This document shows, in pieces, positions 43,463 through 53,350 of a stretch of 64,000 nucleotides of DNA. A program made the translations under genes and the position numbers. This DNA is from Oceanimonas sp052119705 (GTDB lineage: Bacteria > Pseudomonadota > Gammaproteobacteria > Enterobacterales > Aeromonadaceae), in assembly GCF_052119705.1 (NCBI RefSeq), contig NZ_JBGQOP010000012.1, positions 1 to 64,000 on the forward strand, read 5' to 3'. How positions within the stretch are numbered: the stretch's first letter is position 1; each line of letters opens with the position of its first letter. Under the pieces are notes generated by a model. It made no database searches. It was given only the letters and a program-made list of their open reading frames with translations, and was not told where the DNA came from.

Positions 43463-45853
43463 TTACTTTTTCTGCTCCTGCTCGAGTGATAAATAATTCA
43501 CCGTCGCACCTTTAATGGTGCCATTAAACTTAAATGGCGCATCATCAAAGTATTCCAGCCCTACGGGCGATCCCAGATCGATACCAAAATCAAGAGCATC
43601 ATTGGCGGTAAACAATAAAGGAGCACTTATGGGCACCACACCAGAGGCGACTTCTTTACCATCAACTTTAATAACCACGTTAAGGGGACCCGCTGGCTTT
43701 TTCTCGACATAGGTGGTCTCTACTTCGATTTTATGTTTGCCTGCCGCGAGTTTCTCTTTGGCACGAATGTGGGTGCGCTCAATCTCAAATAAATTGTATT
43801 CATAGCTCAGCACCCCCTCTTTGACATACAAGCTGAGGCCACCGGAAAATGCGCCCAATGCATAGATAACACCATTGGCATTCTCCGGTACCTCAACCTC
43901 TACCGTGACTAAGTTTTCCTTGTTACCCAGTGCAGGCGCGGCTACCTCAGGCATACGGGTTATGGCTCCCGGAAAGGCCCAAGAAGTATGAGGTGGCGCC
44001 AGACGTAACTCAGGGTGCATAGCAATAATCCATAAGCCACCGCCCACCGGTAAGCCTTTATTTTCGGTAAACTCGTCAAGGAATAATTTTTTCATCTCTG
44101 TCAGTTTTTCTGGCATCTTTTCGGCCAGATCATTCGCTTGAGTCCAGTCCTCATTGAGGTTATATAACTCCCACTGATCATTAGCGGGGTTCCAGTCTTT
44201 TAGGCCGCTAGGCGTACCGGGTACCCAAGGTAAACGCGGCCCTATAACAGATGCTATCCAGCCATCTTGATAAATGGCGCGACTGCCCATGATCTCAAAA
44301 TACTGGGTGGTTTGAACCTCCTTAGCTTGGCTGTCGTTAAAGGTGCTGGTAAAGCTGACACCATCTATGGGGTCTTGGTTTATGCCATTCACTTCTTTCG
44401 GTGGACTAATATCCAAAATATCGTAGATAGTCGGTGCTATATCGTTCACATCCAAAAACTGTGCGCGTGCCACCGTATCGGGTTTGATTTTTTCTGGCCA
44501 GCGTACCGCCAACGGATTACGGGTGCCGCCGAAATAAGACGCCAGTAACTTAGTGCCTTGATACGGAGAACCTCCAGCCCATGCCCAACCGGCGTGATAC
44601 ATGTTGTCCGTTTTTGGGGAGCCGAGTACATCTAGCCCACCCAAGGAGTCAAGCGCTTTTATCTGCTGCTCAATGGTGGCGGGAATACCGTTTTGTGCCA
44701 GTAATTCGCTAATGGCACCATTTTGCCCTTCTGCCGACGCACCGTTGTCCCCCCAAATATAAAAGATCAGGGTATTGTCGCGATAACCGAGGGTATCGAT
44801 TTCATCCACAATCCGACCCACTTGCGCGTCTGTGTGTTCAGCAAAACCCGCAAACACTTCCATTAACCGTGCCTGAAAGGGTTTTTCACTTTCTGGGATG
44901 GAATCCCAAGATGCCAAACTATCGGGTCTTGGGGTGAGCTGCGCGTTTTCTGGGATCCAACCCTGTTCTTTAGCACGCACAAATACTCGTTTGCGGTACT
45001 CATCCCAGCCAGAGTCGAATTTCCCTTTATATTTGTCGGCCCATTCTTTAGGCACATGGTGTGGCCCATGCAGTGCCCCACTGGCCCAATACATCAGGAA
45101 AGGTTTATCAGGAGCCAATGCTTTGTGCTCTCGCAGCCAATAAATGGCGTCATCGGCTAAGTCTTCGCTGAGGTGATAATAATCGTTTCCACCAGAGGTT
45201 TTAGGGTGCTCCACGTAGGAGGTATTACGCACCAATTGCGGTTCCCATTGGGAGGCTTCACCGGCGAGAAAGCCATAGAAGTACTCGAAGCCATAACCGG
45301 TCGGCCAGTTATCAAACGGCCCTACGGCGGTAGTCTCCATGGCTGGTGTGTTGTGCCACTTGCCAAAAGCAGACGTACTGTAGCCGTAGTTTTTCAGCAC
45401 TTCCGCCACTGTGGCGCTGCTCTTAGGGATGACACCCATGTAGCCATCCCAATCGTTGGCAAGTTCCGTGATCTGGCCGCTGCCAACGCGATGATGATTG
45501 CGCCCCGTTAACAGTGCCGCACGTGTCGGTGAACACATAGCCGTGGTGTGAAAACGATTATAGGAAATACCTTCATCGGCAATGGCACTCAAGGTGGGCG
45601 TGTTCATTTCACCGCCGTAAGTATTAGTCTGGCCTGGGCCGGTATCGTCAATCAGTACAATCAGAATATTAGGCGCGTCATCTGGTAAATGACGAGATGG
45701 GGCCAGCGGACTGTAAGTCGACTCTTGCATACTGTAAGCCGCCTTACTACCAGATGCCTTGGGTGGAAACGGCAGCACCTCCTGTGCGTAGGCGGGCACA
45801 AAAATGACCGTCACCGTGAGCATAAATAAGCTGGGGTATTTTTTAACACTCAT
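43463..45853 (-). CDS. exported arylsulfatase (type I, Cys-type)
   Basis: A 796-residue sulfatase with a signal peptide cut after AYA. The metal-binding NILIVLIDDTGPGQ and the activation motif CSPTRAALLTGR (Cys107, to be converted to formylglycine) are intact, with GKWH and the late WGDNGASAEG metal/catalytic sites. The sulfatase core (about residues 55-590) is followed by a beta-sandwich-like C-terminal domain of about 200 residues (VEVEVPENANGVIYALGAFS). It hydrolyses sulfate esters in the periplasm. Sits inside the DUF1254 array. ATG 45853 with GAGG seven bases upstream; no FGE or anSME maturase gene is seen in the window. Confidence 0.92.
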   Translation of the reverse strand: MSVKKYPSLFMLTVTVIFVPAYAQEVLPFPPKASGSKAAYSMQESTYSPLAPSRHLPDDAPNILIVLIDDTGPGQTNTYGGEMNTPTLSAIADEGISYNRFHTTAMCSPTRAALLTGRNHHRVGSGQITELANDWDGYMGVIPKSSATVAEVLKNYGYSTSAFGKWHNTPAMETTAVGPFDNWPTGYGFEYFYGFLAGEASQWEPQLVRNTSYVEHPKTSGGNDYYHLSEDLADDAIYWLREHKALAPDKPFLMYWASGALHGPHHVPKEWADKYKGKFDSGWDEYRKRVFVRAKEQGWIPENAQLTPRPDSLASWDSIPESEKPFQARLMEVFAGFAEHTDAQVGRIVDEIDTLGYRDNTLIFYIWGDNGASAEGQNGAISELLAQNGIPATIEQQIKALDSLGGLDVLGSPKTDNMYHAGWAWAGGSPYQGTKLLASYFGGTRNPLAVRWPEKIKPDTVARAQFLDVNDIAPTIYDILDISPPKEVNGINQDPIDGVSFTSTFNDSQAKEVQTTQYFEIMGSRAIYQDGWIASVIGPRLPWVPGTPSGLKDWNPANDQWELYNLNEDWTQANDLAEKMPEKLTEMKKLFLDEFTENKGLPVGGGLWIIAMHPELRLAPPHTSWAFPGAITRMPEVAAPALGNKENLVTVEVEVPENANGVIYALGAFSGGLSLYVKEGVLSYEYNLFEIERTHIRAKEKLAAGKHKIEVETTYVEKKPAGPLNVVIKVDGKEVASGVVPISAPLLFTANDALDFGIDLGSPVGLEYFDDAPFKFNGTIKGATVNYLSLEQEQKK

Positions 45854-46183
45854 GATACACCTCGTAAATTTATCCCTGTGTCTCGTTATCAATAACTGAG
45901 TACTAGGCTCAGCTATGGATTATTAAGTGAGTATTCATACTTGCTGCCTCAGGCCATAACAGGCGCGGTAGTTATGGACGGTGCCGTTATGGCGAACATT
46001 ATTCATTGTTATAAGTTACGTGCATGTCTGTCTTAGTCATGTGTCCCTCCTTGTATCTAAGTACTGTCACTGTGCTGAGTAGAGCAGAATAAGCCCACCA
46101 ACACGTCAAACTAAGCGCTATGTTATGCGCTCCATTGTCGAAATCCTTTTGGCTCAATCGTTATACTTTCTAGATGCTCTGAT
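45854..46183. other. 330-bp intergenic region, nothing recognised
   Basis: Between the sulfatase and the next DUF1254 gene upstream. No open frame, no clear hairpin. It may hold a promoter for the sulfatase. Confidence 0.5.
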
Positions 46184-47647
46184 TTACTTAACCTTCAGTA
46201 GTTTTGGTTGGGTCCAAGAGCCATCCAGCGCGGCTTCAGCCGGCCAGTACAGGCGCATATAGGTGGCAAAGGGTCCCTTAGGGGCGGGCAGCCAATTCGA
46301 CTCTTTGTCTGGGCCGGGTGATTCGTTTTGAATATAGATAGTCAAGCCGCCATCGGCGTCCTTCTTCATCTGGGGCAGCATGGGCGAATTAATGAGATAG
46401 CGATTGATCGGATTAGCGACCAACAAACTGGACGGTAACTCGTACATGGTCAGCGACCAAAAGGCATTCACAGGTGGATACTCATTTGGTGCAAAGCTCA
46501 GCGTGTAGCGATTAGCTCCAGTAAGCGGCTGCCCTGCACTGTCCATCCGATAAACCGGATACATGGCTTCTTCTTTAGCGTTGCCATAAATGCCGACAGT
46601 ACCGAGCCAACGGTTGAGGTAATTGTCCCCGAGAAATTCGCGGCTGCCGAAGACGTCACCTGAAGTGATCTTGCCTTCGGTCAGCTGTTTAACGCCACCG
46701 GCAAAGTCTGCCCAAGCATCGGCGCGCCCCTGTTCGATGGCGGTCTTGATTTCAGGTGAAAGCGCGGCTTGATCAAAGGTCTTGCCGCCCTCGATACCAA
46801 TTTTGGCGAAGCGTTCCCTGAGCGCCACTTCGCTCGGTACTGCTGGGCTGTAGTTCAGCACGAAGTTCATGATGTTGAAGAACTCCAGCGACGTTTTCTG
46901 CTCTTCTTGGGTGATAGGTTTAATGAAGTCTATGGCCGGTGGTGCAGGTGGCGGTGCCGTGCCCAGAAACGCGGACAGTGGTTGCACTTGGTATTGAGCT
47001 TGGATGTGCTTAACCTTGTCCATGTCGTGCGCATTGAACAACTGGGTGCGAAACACGGCGAGATCGAAGTCGGTATCAGAAAGGTACACCTTATCAATGC
47101 CCTTGGGCGTTTCGCCCTTCCAGCTTGGCCCCGCCACCATGAAATTGCCCGCATCGTTGCCCGTAGTTCTCGAGCCTGCGTAGCCGACGATATAAGTGTA
47201 AGCGTCGAAGATCTGGATAGAGTAGTAGCGCTCTTTTTCAATTTTTGGTACCGAAATCACGATAGGCTCGGCGCGCAAATCTAAGCCCGCCCAAGAATAA
47301 GGTGTGTCCGAATTAGGGGTCTGTACGGCTTTGTCGTCCGGTGTATAGACTTTGGCCAGATTCTTGATCTGATTCCAAGGCGCCATGTATTCAGGATCAT
47401 TCTTATCCACGAAATACGAGTACTGGACACGGTAGTTGTCCACCATAGGGTAGCCATAGATGTAGGCTTCCTTGGCAATGGCACGGGCTTCGGTGGGTGT
47501 GACAGAAACTGAGCTCGCCAACGCTTTCATATCTTGTCCGGCAGTCACCGCCTGCACTGCCTGCTTGGCACTGACTGACCATAGCGCCAGCGCAAACACA
47601 CTGGCTAAGGTCAGCTTGCTGACGATGTAAGAGTTAGTATTCATCAT
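46184..47647 (-). CDS. DUF1254/DUF1214 exported protein, subtype A (copy 2)
   Basis: A 487-residue protein with a signal peptide (cut near VSA or VQA). AKEAYIYGYPMVDNYRVQY, NSDTPYSWAGLDLRAEP, GSRTTGNDAGNFMVAGPSW, PPVNAFWSLTMYEL and DKESNWLPAPKGPFATYMRL show both domains intact. GGAG lies five bases before ATG 47647 (a second ATG follows at 47644). Close in sequence to the remnant at 42921. The MITE-like element lies just upstream and may have altered its promoter. Function unknown. Confidence 0.87.
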   Translation of the reverse strand: MMNTNSYIVSKLTLASVFALALWSVSAKQAVQAVTAGQDMKALASSVSVTPTEARAIAKEAYIYGYPMVDNYRVQYSYFVDKNDPEYMAPWNQIKNLAKVYTPDDKAVQTPNSDTPYSWAGLDLRAEPIVISVPKIEKERYYSIQIFDAYTYIVGYAGSRTTGNDAGNFMVAGPSWKGETPKGIDKVYLSDTDFDLAVFRTQLFNAHDMDKVKHIQAQYQVQPLSAFLGTAPPPAPPAIDFIKPITQEEQKTSLEFFNIMNFVLNYSPAVPSEVALRERFAKIGIEGGKTFDQAALSPEIKTAIEQGRADAWADFAGGVKQLTEGKITSGDVFGSREFLGDNYLNRWLGTVGIYGNAKEEAMYPVYRMDSAGQPLTGANRYTLSFAPNEYPPVNAFWSLTMYELPSSLLVANPINRYLINSPMLPQMKKDADGGLTIYIQNESPGPDKESNWLPAPKGPFATYMRLYWPAEAALDGSWTQPKLLKVK

Positions 47648-47769
47648 TATTTCTCCAAATCGCTCGTCTGTTTGTCTGCCCTGACTCACGGGCTCTGGCA
47701 TTAATCAGACTGAAAGCCGTAGGCCGCTCTTTGTTTGTGAAGGCGGCTTATGCTGTTTAGCTGGAACTA

Positions 47770-48034
47770 GGGTCTGTTGACCTTTCGAGATGATTTTTGC
47801 AGCAGGTTGTGGAGTCTTTATACAAGGCATCGCTTGTGCCATGGAGTCATTCTCCATCAATAAGCGATAACGCCGTAGAAAGGCGCCACAAATGCTGCCC
47901 TTCGGGTTCGGCTAAACGCGTTTTTCTCTTTGTTGAGTGGGAGTTTGCTTAGAACGACTAGGCTACACCCCACTCGCCGCGATAAAAACGCGTTTAACTC
48001 GAACAAAATTTAACCGCGAAAGGTCAACAGACCC
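47770..48034. mobile_element. 265-bp MITE-like element
   Basis: Terminal inverted repeats GGGTCTGTTGACCTTTCG and CGAAAGGTCAACAGACCC (18 bp, perfect), flanked by TA on both sides, suggesting a 2-bp target duplication. Inside is a second imperfect palindrome (ACGCGTTTTT ... AAAAACGCGT). No coding sequence. The right end supplies the last base of the stop codon of the gene at 48034. The parent transposon family is not identified; the TA target suggests IS630/mariner type. Confidence 0.82.
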
Positions 48035-49617
48035 TAATTGACTACCTCCAACTCCCCAGGCTGCCAGGTCTTGTCAAACCAAGGATCCAGTGGCCCATAG
48101 AGGCGAAAAATCGGATACCAGCCTTTGTCTGGCACAGTCTGGATCCAATTCGCCTCTTTGCCTTGAGGGGCGGTCGGGCCGAAATACAGGTCCACAGAAC
48201 CGTCTGCGTTTTGCACCAAGGGATCTCGGGTGCTGTTCTTGCTAGGGAACGGCTGACTGGTTTGCAGCTCGGAGCGAGTCTGCGGGTCATAGATTACTAC
48301 CGACCAAAAGTTAGCCGCGGGTACCTTGGCCGGAATATTTAGCCGATAAGTCTGGTCGCCATGTAAGTAGTCACCATTATTGTCCACCGCTGTAACGGCA
48401 TACTGAGATCCTTTGCCCACCATTTTCTCGACCATGGCCGGTGTATTAACCGTAGCTTGGTAAAAAAAGAGTGTGCGCGCATCCAAGTTACGGGCTCCCT
48501 TGTCGCCCTCTTTCAACCATTGGTAAGAGCCACCAACAAAGCCGGTACCCCAGCTACTATCAGGATAATAAGCAAAGCCTTCGAGCCTTGGGCGAAAGGT
48601 GATAGCACGGGCAGTCGCGTTGCCAATGGCCACACCTTGGGTCAAGATTTTCTTCATCCGTGCGTCTGGGTTAAACGGCTTGCCCTTTTCAATGCCGATC
48701 GAGGCAAATAGGCCGCTTAATTGTGGCTCTAGCAGCGATGCAGGTTCGCGCTCGATCACTGTGTGCAGTTCTTCATAAAAGTCGTAAGTGTTGGCATGAA
48801 TGGTGTTAAAGCTTTTCCCTGAACCACTGATAAATTCCATTTTGGGTGGGTTGGCCGCATCCTTTAACGGATAAACCTTGAGGTCATTTTTAAACATAGC
48901 GGTGGCGACATCTGGCTTACCATCCACCAAAAATCCACGTAGGAATAAGAGATTCACATAGCTAGAAGATTTTGAGACGAAGTAGGTTTCTCCATCCACC
49001 TCGGCCTGCATGCCTCCTACTGGTGGATTAAGGTCGCCGTCGTAGTCAGGCGGTAGGATCAAATACTTGCCTCCCTTACCGGCGTCAGGTCCTGGGGTCC
49101 CCATATCGGTCACAAAGCGAAAGTAGGCGTCGTCTACGGTTCCAGGCCCTGAATTGGCCGGGATTTCCACCACAGTTGCCCCGTCTTTATCCAGCTCCAG
49201 AAACGCCAAGCAGTAAACAGTATCTGTATTCCCCGTCAGAAACAGTGGGCTGGAATCAAGTAGCTTGTCCATGATGATGGCTTTGTGCGACGCATCGGCG
49301 CCCATCTCCCTAAAGCCTAGGCGCATGCCTTCAATCGAGGTGGCAGGAATACCGTTCAAAAAAGTTTCTGTGGCACGGATCAAATCAAGGTTGTCATACA
49401 CCTTCTCCACAGTGGCCGCATCGGGCATGCCATCAAAAAAGCGCAAGGTACCTATGGGGGTTTCCACCTGATCAGGGGTCATTATTTTTGTCGGGATCTT
49501 GTGATTGTATCCCGGCGTTGCTTGCTCCCCGTAGGTCGGCAAGGAGCCCGCCAACAGCACAACACACGCGATTGAATAGCGATGCCAATCTTTTATCGAC
49601 TTGAGTGATTTGTTCAT
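48034..49617 (-). CDS. DUF1254/DUF1214 exported protein, subtype B (copy 2)
   Basis: A 527-residue protein with a signal peptide (LLAGSLPTYG). Subtype B signatures: LFLTGNTDTVYCLAFLEL, FVTDMGTPGPDAGKGGKYLI, NATARAITFRPR, VGGSYQWL, FWSVVIYDPQTRSELQT and DGSVDLYFGPTAPQGKEANW. It ends EVVN and its TAG stop is formed with the MITE end. GGAG precedes ATG 49617; the longer frame begins with TTG. It is downstream of a subtype A gene by about 100 bases, the same A-then-B order as at 39.8-42.9 kb. Function unknown. Confidence 0.86.
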   Translation of the reverse strand: MNKSLKSIKDWHRYSIACVVLLAGSLPTYGEQATPGYNHKIPTKIMTPDQVETPIGTLRFFDGMPDAATVEKVYDNLDLIRATETFLNGIPATSIEGMRLGFREMGADASHKAIIMDKLLDSSPLFLTGNTDTVYCLAFLELDKDGATVVEIPANSGPGTVDDAYFRFVTDMGTPGPDAGKGGKYLILPPDYDGDLNPPVGGMQAEVDGETYFVSKSSSYVNLLFLRGFLVDGKPDVATAMFKNDLKVYPLKDAANPPKMEFISGSGKSFNTIHANTYDFYEELHTVIEREPASLLEPQLSGLFASIGIEKGKPFNPDARMKKILTQGVAIGNATARAITFRPRLEGFAYYPDSSWGTGFVGGSYQWLKEGDKGARNLDARTLFFYQATVNTPAMVEKMVGKGSQYAVTAVDNNGDYLHGDQTYRLNIPAKVPAANFWSVVIYDPQTRSELQTSQPFPSKNSTRDPLVQNADGSVDLYFGPTAPQGKEANWIQTVPDKGWYPIFRLYGPLDPWFDKTWQPGELEVVN

Positions 49618-49718
49618 AATGTTCTCCAAACGAATAGCCGTAGATCCTTGCTTAGGAAGCGCTCAGGTCTTGCTCGCGCTTCCTAGGTTCAGCTAGCTAC
49701 TAAATCCATACTTTCGGA

Positions 49719-51146
49719 TTAATCGGCAACCATAATGCCCGGTGGCTGCCAAGTGCCTTTGCCAGGTGGTAAAACGGACGAATCGTCACTTGCCGGTGTG
49801 GGCCAATACATGCGCAGCGCCAAGTAAATAGGGCCGTTCGGTGCCGGTAGCCAGTTCGACTCTTTATCTTTGCCGGGCGATTCATGCTGTATATAGAGAG
49901 TCAGCGAACCGTCTGCATTTTTCTGCATGTCCTTCAACATCGACGAATTGACTAAATAACGATTGATCGGATTTTTGACCAGCAGCTGGCTGTCCCCGTA
50001 GTACATGGTGACCGACCAAAAAGAATTAACCGGTGGCAGCTTATCGGCGGCGAAAGTTAGCCTGTAATCATGCTTGCTGCCATCCAAGAGCTGACCTTTA
50101 CTGTCGCTACGCGCCAGCAAATACATGGCCTCTTCAGCATCGTTGCCATATATCCCAGCTTTAGCGCCGCCTGCACGCTTAAGCCAGTCGCCGTTGTAAA
50201 AAGCGCGGTCGCCCCATAATGATCCTACTTGCCAGCTATTAACGTCTGTGGCGCCGCTGCTCACAAACTGGTTGACCTTATCATCCCCGGCTTTCATGCC
50301 TGCGGCCATCGCCTGTTGGTGCTCAGGCGAAAGACTGTTCATATCAAATTCCTTGCCAGGTTCGACGCCTATCGTTGCCAGCTTAGCGCGGATCGCTTGG
50401 TTGTCATCAGTGGGGGGAATGAATTCCAGCGCGGCGCCGAGGTAGCGCCAAAAGTGTGTTTTGACCCCAGCCGAGTTCGCCGGCACGAAGTCGATGGCGG
50501 GGGGCGCAGCTGGAGCGGGCTTATCTTGAAATACCGACAGTGGCGCTACCTTATATTGGCCTTGGATTTTTTCTACGTTAGGCATGTCTTTGGCATCAAA
50601 CAGCTGAGTGCGGAAAATAGCGAGCATAAAGGGAGTCGTCGACAGGAAGACCTTGCCGACTCCCTCAGGCGTATCCCCTTGCCAGTTTGGGCCGACTACC
50701 GCATAGGAACCAGCTTGGCTGCCGGTGGTACGACTGCCAATGTAGCCATTGTTGTAGAGATTAGCGTCCACTAGTTGTACTGAGTAGTAACGGTCTTTTT
50801 CGACCTCGGGGACTGTGATCACCACAGGCTCGGCACGTAGGTCCAGCCAAGTCACCGAATAGGGCGTATCGCTGTTCGGGCTGAGGATGGCGGTGTCTTG
50901 GTAGGTATAGAGGCGCGGCTCGTTCTTGATGTGATTGAAAGGAGCCTTAAACTGGCTACCCGCCTTGTCAACGGCATACTCGTTCATAACGGCGTAATTC
51001 ATGACTAGCGGTAAGCCGTAAATGTATCCCTCTTCGGCAATGGCTTTAACTTGCTCGGTGCTGAGCTGATCTGTAGGTGCGGCTATTGCTGTGGTGTTAA
51101 CCATAACGGCAAAAGTGAAGGTGGCTAATGTCATTCTCATATTCAT
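49719..51146 (-). CDS. DUF1254/DUF1214 exported protein, subtype A (copy 3)
   Basis: A 475-residue protein with a signal peptide cut after IAA (about residue 22). It has AEEGYIYGLPLVMNYAVMN, LSPNSDTPYSVTWLDLRAEP, GSRTTGSQAGSYAVVGPNW, PPVNSFWSVTMYYG and SPGKDKESNWLPAPNG. GGAG lies just before ATG 51146; the longer frame to 51263 begins with TTG and has no ribosome site. First full DUF1254 gene of the array in the direction of transcription. Periplasmic, function unknown. Confidence 0.86.
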   Translation of the reverse strand: MNMRMTLATFTFAVMVNTTAIAAPTDQLSTEQVKAIAEEGYIYGLPLVMNYAVMNEYAVDKAGSQFKAPFNHIKNEPRLYTYQDTAILSPNSDTPYSVTWLDLRAEPVVITVPEVEKDRYYSVQLVDANLYNNGYIGSRTTGSQAGSYAVVGPNWQGDTPEGVGKVFLSTTPFMLAIFRTQLFDAKDMPNVEKIQGQYKVAPLSVFQDKPAPAAPPAIDFVPANSAGVKTHFWRYLGAALEFIPPTDDNQAIRAKLATIGVEPGKEFDMNSLSPEHQQAMAAGMKAGDDKVNQFVSSGATDVNSWQVGSLWGDRAFYNGDWLKRAGGAKAGIYGNDAEEAMYLLARSDSKGQLLDGSKHDYRLTFAADKLPPVNSFWSVTMYYGDSQLLVKNPINRYLVNSSMLKDMQKNADGSLTLYIQHESPGKDKESNWLPAPNGPIYLALRMYWPTPASDDSSVLPPGKGTWQPPGIMVAD

Positions 51147-51351
51147 CCTAGCTCCATAAAAAACGGGAATTTCACCGACCGAACCTGTGTCATACGGACG
51201 GATAACGTTTAAACAAAGTGCCTGTTTAGTGTTGCGTGGGTATGTACCTCCTTGTACATACAAACCCCCTTCATTCTTGGCTTGCAGTGTTTCGCTGCTG
51301 GGTATTTAGCTGCTAAATTTTGAGCTAACAATAAAGACTCAAACTAAAACC

Positions 51352-52137
51352 TTAAGGAGCCGCATCAATGGTGCCCATGATGATTTGTACATCCACCATC
51401 GCCTGCTGGCTGACGGTAATAAAGCCACGTTGCGGTCGGTCAAGATCTACCACCAGCGCGATCAGTACCGCAAACGCTATGTTCAACGGCAGTACCGCGA
51501 CCAGCCTGCGCTTGCCATAAAAGCCAAGTTGCAGCCCTAACATCACCATGGAAAGCAGCGTGATCACCAGTAGTCCGTACCAGACATTTTCTGGGATCTG
51601 ACTGTGCACTGCCGCCACCTTTCTTTGCTCGCCTTGGCTTATCACCTCTATGATGGATTGCACCACCATAGAGGTGATATCGTCAGGCTTGTTTTCAGCC
51701 GCGGCGGTGGCGTGAACCCATAACAATTGATAAATTTCATGGGACTGCGACAACGCCGTTTGCAGATCGCGATCTTGAATAACTTGCAGACGAACTTGGA
51801 TGTACCTGCGCAATTGGCGCTTCATCTCTAGTTTTTGCGGCGTGGCGACTAAGTCTGCGAGCAGGTATGCGCTTTGCACCGCCGCCGCTTCGGTCACCAC
51901 GTTCTGATTGCGGGTTTGAAACTGAGACACAGTAATGGAGAAAATGAGCGCGAGGATAAAAGCCAACATACTAAGTAAGCCGGCGACCATCGCACTAATC
52001 GAGTCAGGGGTTTCTTTACTTAGTCGAGCACGGCGGCGGCCAATCAGAAAACCCGCTTCGCATGCCATCAAGGCCAGTACCACAGTACCCAAAAAGATGC
52101 TGGGTATAGATGCCGAGGTTATCCATCCGGTGATCAT
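51352..52137 (-). CDS. DUF4239-type (bestrophin-like) membrane protein
   Basis: A 261-residue protein with helices at about residues 12-32, 47-69, 185-205 and 213-231. The section between helices 2 and 3 (FQTRNQNVVTEAAAVQSAYL and RRYIQVRLQVIQDRD) is charged and helical, and the RPQRGFITVSQQAM near the end is a DUF4239 signature. The family is distantly linked to bestrophin-like channels. It lies 41 bases downstream of the outer-membrane gene at 52179, probably one operon. Confidence 0.78.
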   Translation of the reverse strand: MITGWITSASIPSIFLGTVVLALMACEAGFLIGRRRARLSKETPDSISAMVAGLLSMLAFILALIFSITVSQFQTRNQNVVTEAAAVQSAYLLADLVATPQKLEMKRQLRRYIQVRLQVIQDRDLQTALSQSHEIYQLLWVHATAAAENKPDDITSMVVQSIIEVISQGEQRKVAAVHSQIPENVWYGLLVITLLSMVMLGLQLGFYGKRRLVAVLPLNIAFAVLIALVVDLDRPQRGFITVSQQAMVDVQIIMGTIDAAP

Positions 52138-52178
52138 TGCCCTTCTCCCGCTACAGACCCGTTAATTAAGCGCTAGCA

Positions 52179-53069
52179 CTAACTCTTATTCGGATACAGC
52201 AAGGTCACCGTAAAACGCAGCCCCCACTCAGCGCCATTATCGGGAGCCTCTAAGTAGTAACGCGCACCACCTTGAAAACTGACCATTTGTGAGCCAATTT
52301 TTGTAACCTTGCTGTAAGCAAGGTTTAACGGCACCGTCCACTGATCGTCTTCCCAGTTATATGTAGACTCTAATGAGGCATTAATGGTACGCCCTTGACC
52401 AAGGCCTTTGGCCAAAAATGGCTGCAAATAAGTAGCGTTGATATCATTGCGATCACTGTCACCGGCAAATGACCAAATATGATTCGCCAAGCCACCATAG
52501 GTCCAGCCGTTCGTGGTTTGTTTAAGCACGACCGCAGTCGGCCCTGCGCCCCACTTTTCTGCGCCCAGCAGCTCATCGGTCGCCGTGGGAATGAGCAAAG
52601 CCGGGCCCGCCCCCCACGTCCAGCCACTGGCGGTTAACTCCTTGGGCGAGAAAAACAAGCTCTGAGTGGTATCACCAAGACCAAATTGATTACCCGCTTC
52701 TGGAAAGATGTTTTCTTGAAACGCAATCGGCAATATGGTGCGCGAAATCATGTTCCAGTCATCACCGATAGAAACCGGAATAACGGGCTGCACATTGAGA
52801 GTAAATTTGTAGCCTTTATCGAGCGCTCCTATACCATCGTCGTAGTTCAACTGCATAGGTACACTAATGAGGCTAGCGATAGGATTGGCTAATTGTTTGG
52901 CCAGTTCATCGGCTGAGCCTTGGGCAAATGCCGATGAAGATCCAGCCCACCCAATGACAAGCAATAGACTCAGCGGGCTGATATATCTTAAAGACAGGGT
53001 GTAATTTAGATGACAGTACTTTTTTAGATGACAGCACTTTAGCAGGGTATATTTTAATGGTGGTGCCAT
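52179..53069 (-). CDS. outer-membrane beta-barrel transporter-like protein
   Basis: A 296-residue exported protein with signal peptide ending FAQ (about residue 50; the n-region is unusually long). Mature part: LANPIASLISVPMQLNYDDG, KFTLNVQPVIPVSI, NQFGLGDTTQSLFFSPKE, GAGPALLIPTATDELLGAEK, ending RFTVTLLYPNKS. This family of barrels is sometimes mislabelled 'neuromedin U' in databases (from memory) and often lies near DUF1254 genes. ATG 53069 with GGAG nine bases upstream; the longer frame begins with GTG. Confidence 0.78.
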   Translation of the reverse strand: MAPPLKYTLLKCCHLKKYCHLNYTLSLRYISPLSLLLVIGWAGSSSAFAQGSADELAKQLANPIASLISVPMQLNYDDGIGALDKGYKFTLNVQPVIPVSIGDDWNMISRTILPIAFQENIFPEAGNQFGLGDTTQSLFFSPKELTASGWTWGAGPALLIPTATDELLGAEKWGAGPTAVVLKQTTNGWTYGGLANHIWSFAGDSDRNDINATYLQPFLAKGLGQGRTINASLESTYNWEDDQWTVPLNLAYSKVTKIGSQMVSFQGGARYYLEAPDNGAEWGLRFTVTLLYPNKS

Positions 53070-53350
53070 GTCCCTATCTCCATTGGTAAAATGAATATCT
53101 CCATACAATGCTAAGAGCATAGTTAATTTTTTTACAGTTACTAAATTAATAATTAAAAAATTAGCGATCACAAGGATAAAAATAAATTAACCTTATAAAT
53201 ATAGATGCAAATGAAACTTTATTAGCAGAACTTTAAATAAACACAAATTAAACTTTAAAATAAATCATATTAATCACATGCGCTTATTAATCTGGATTCA
53301 TTTAAACCTCAATATGGAAAATATAAACATAAAAAATTAGACATCATTTT

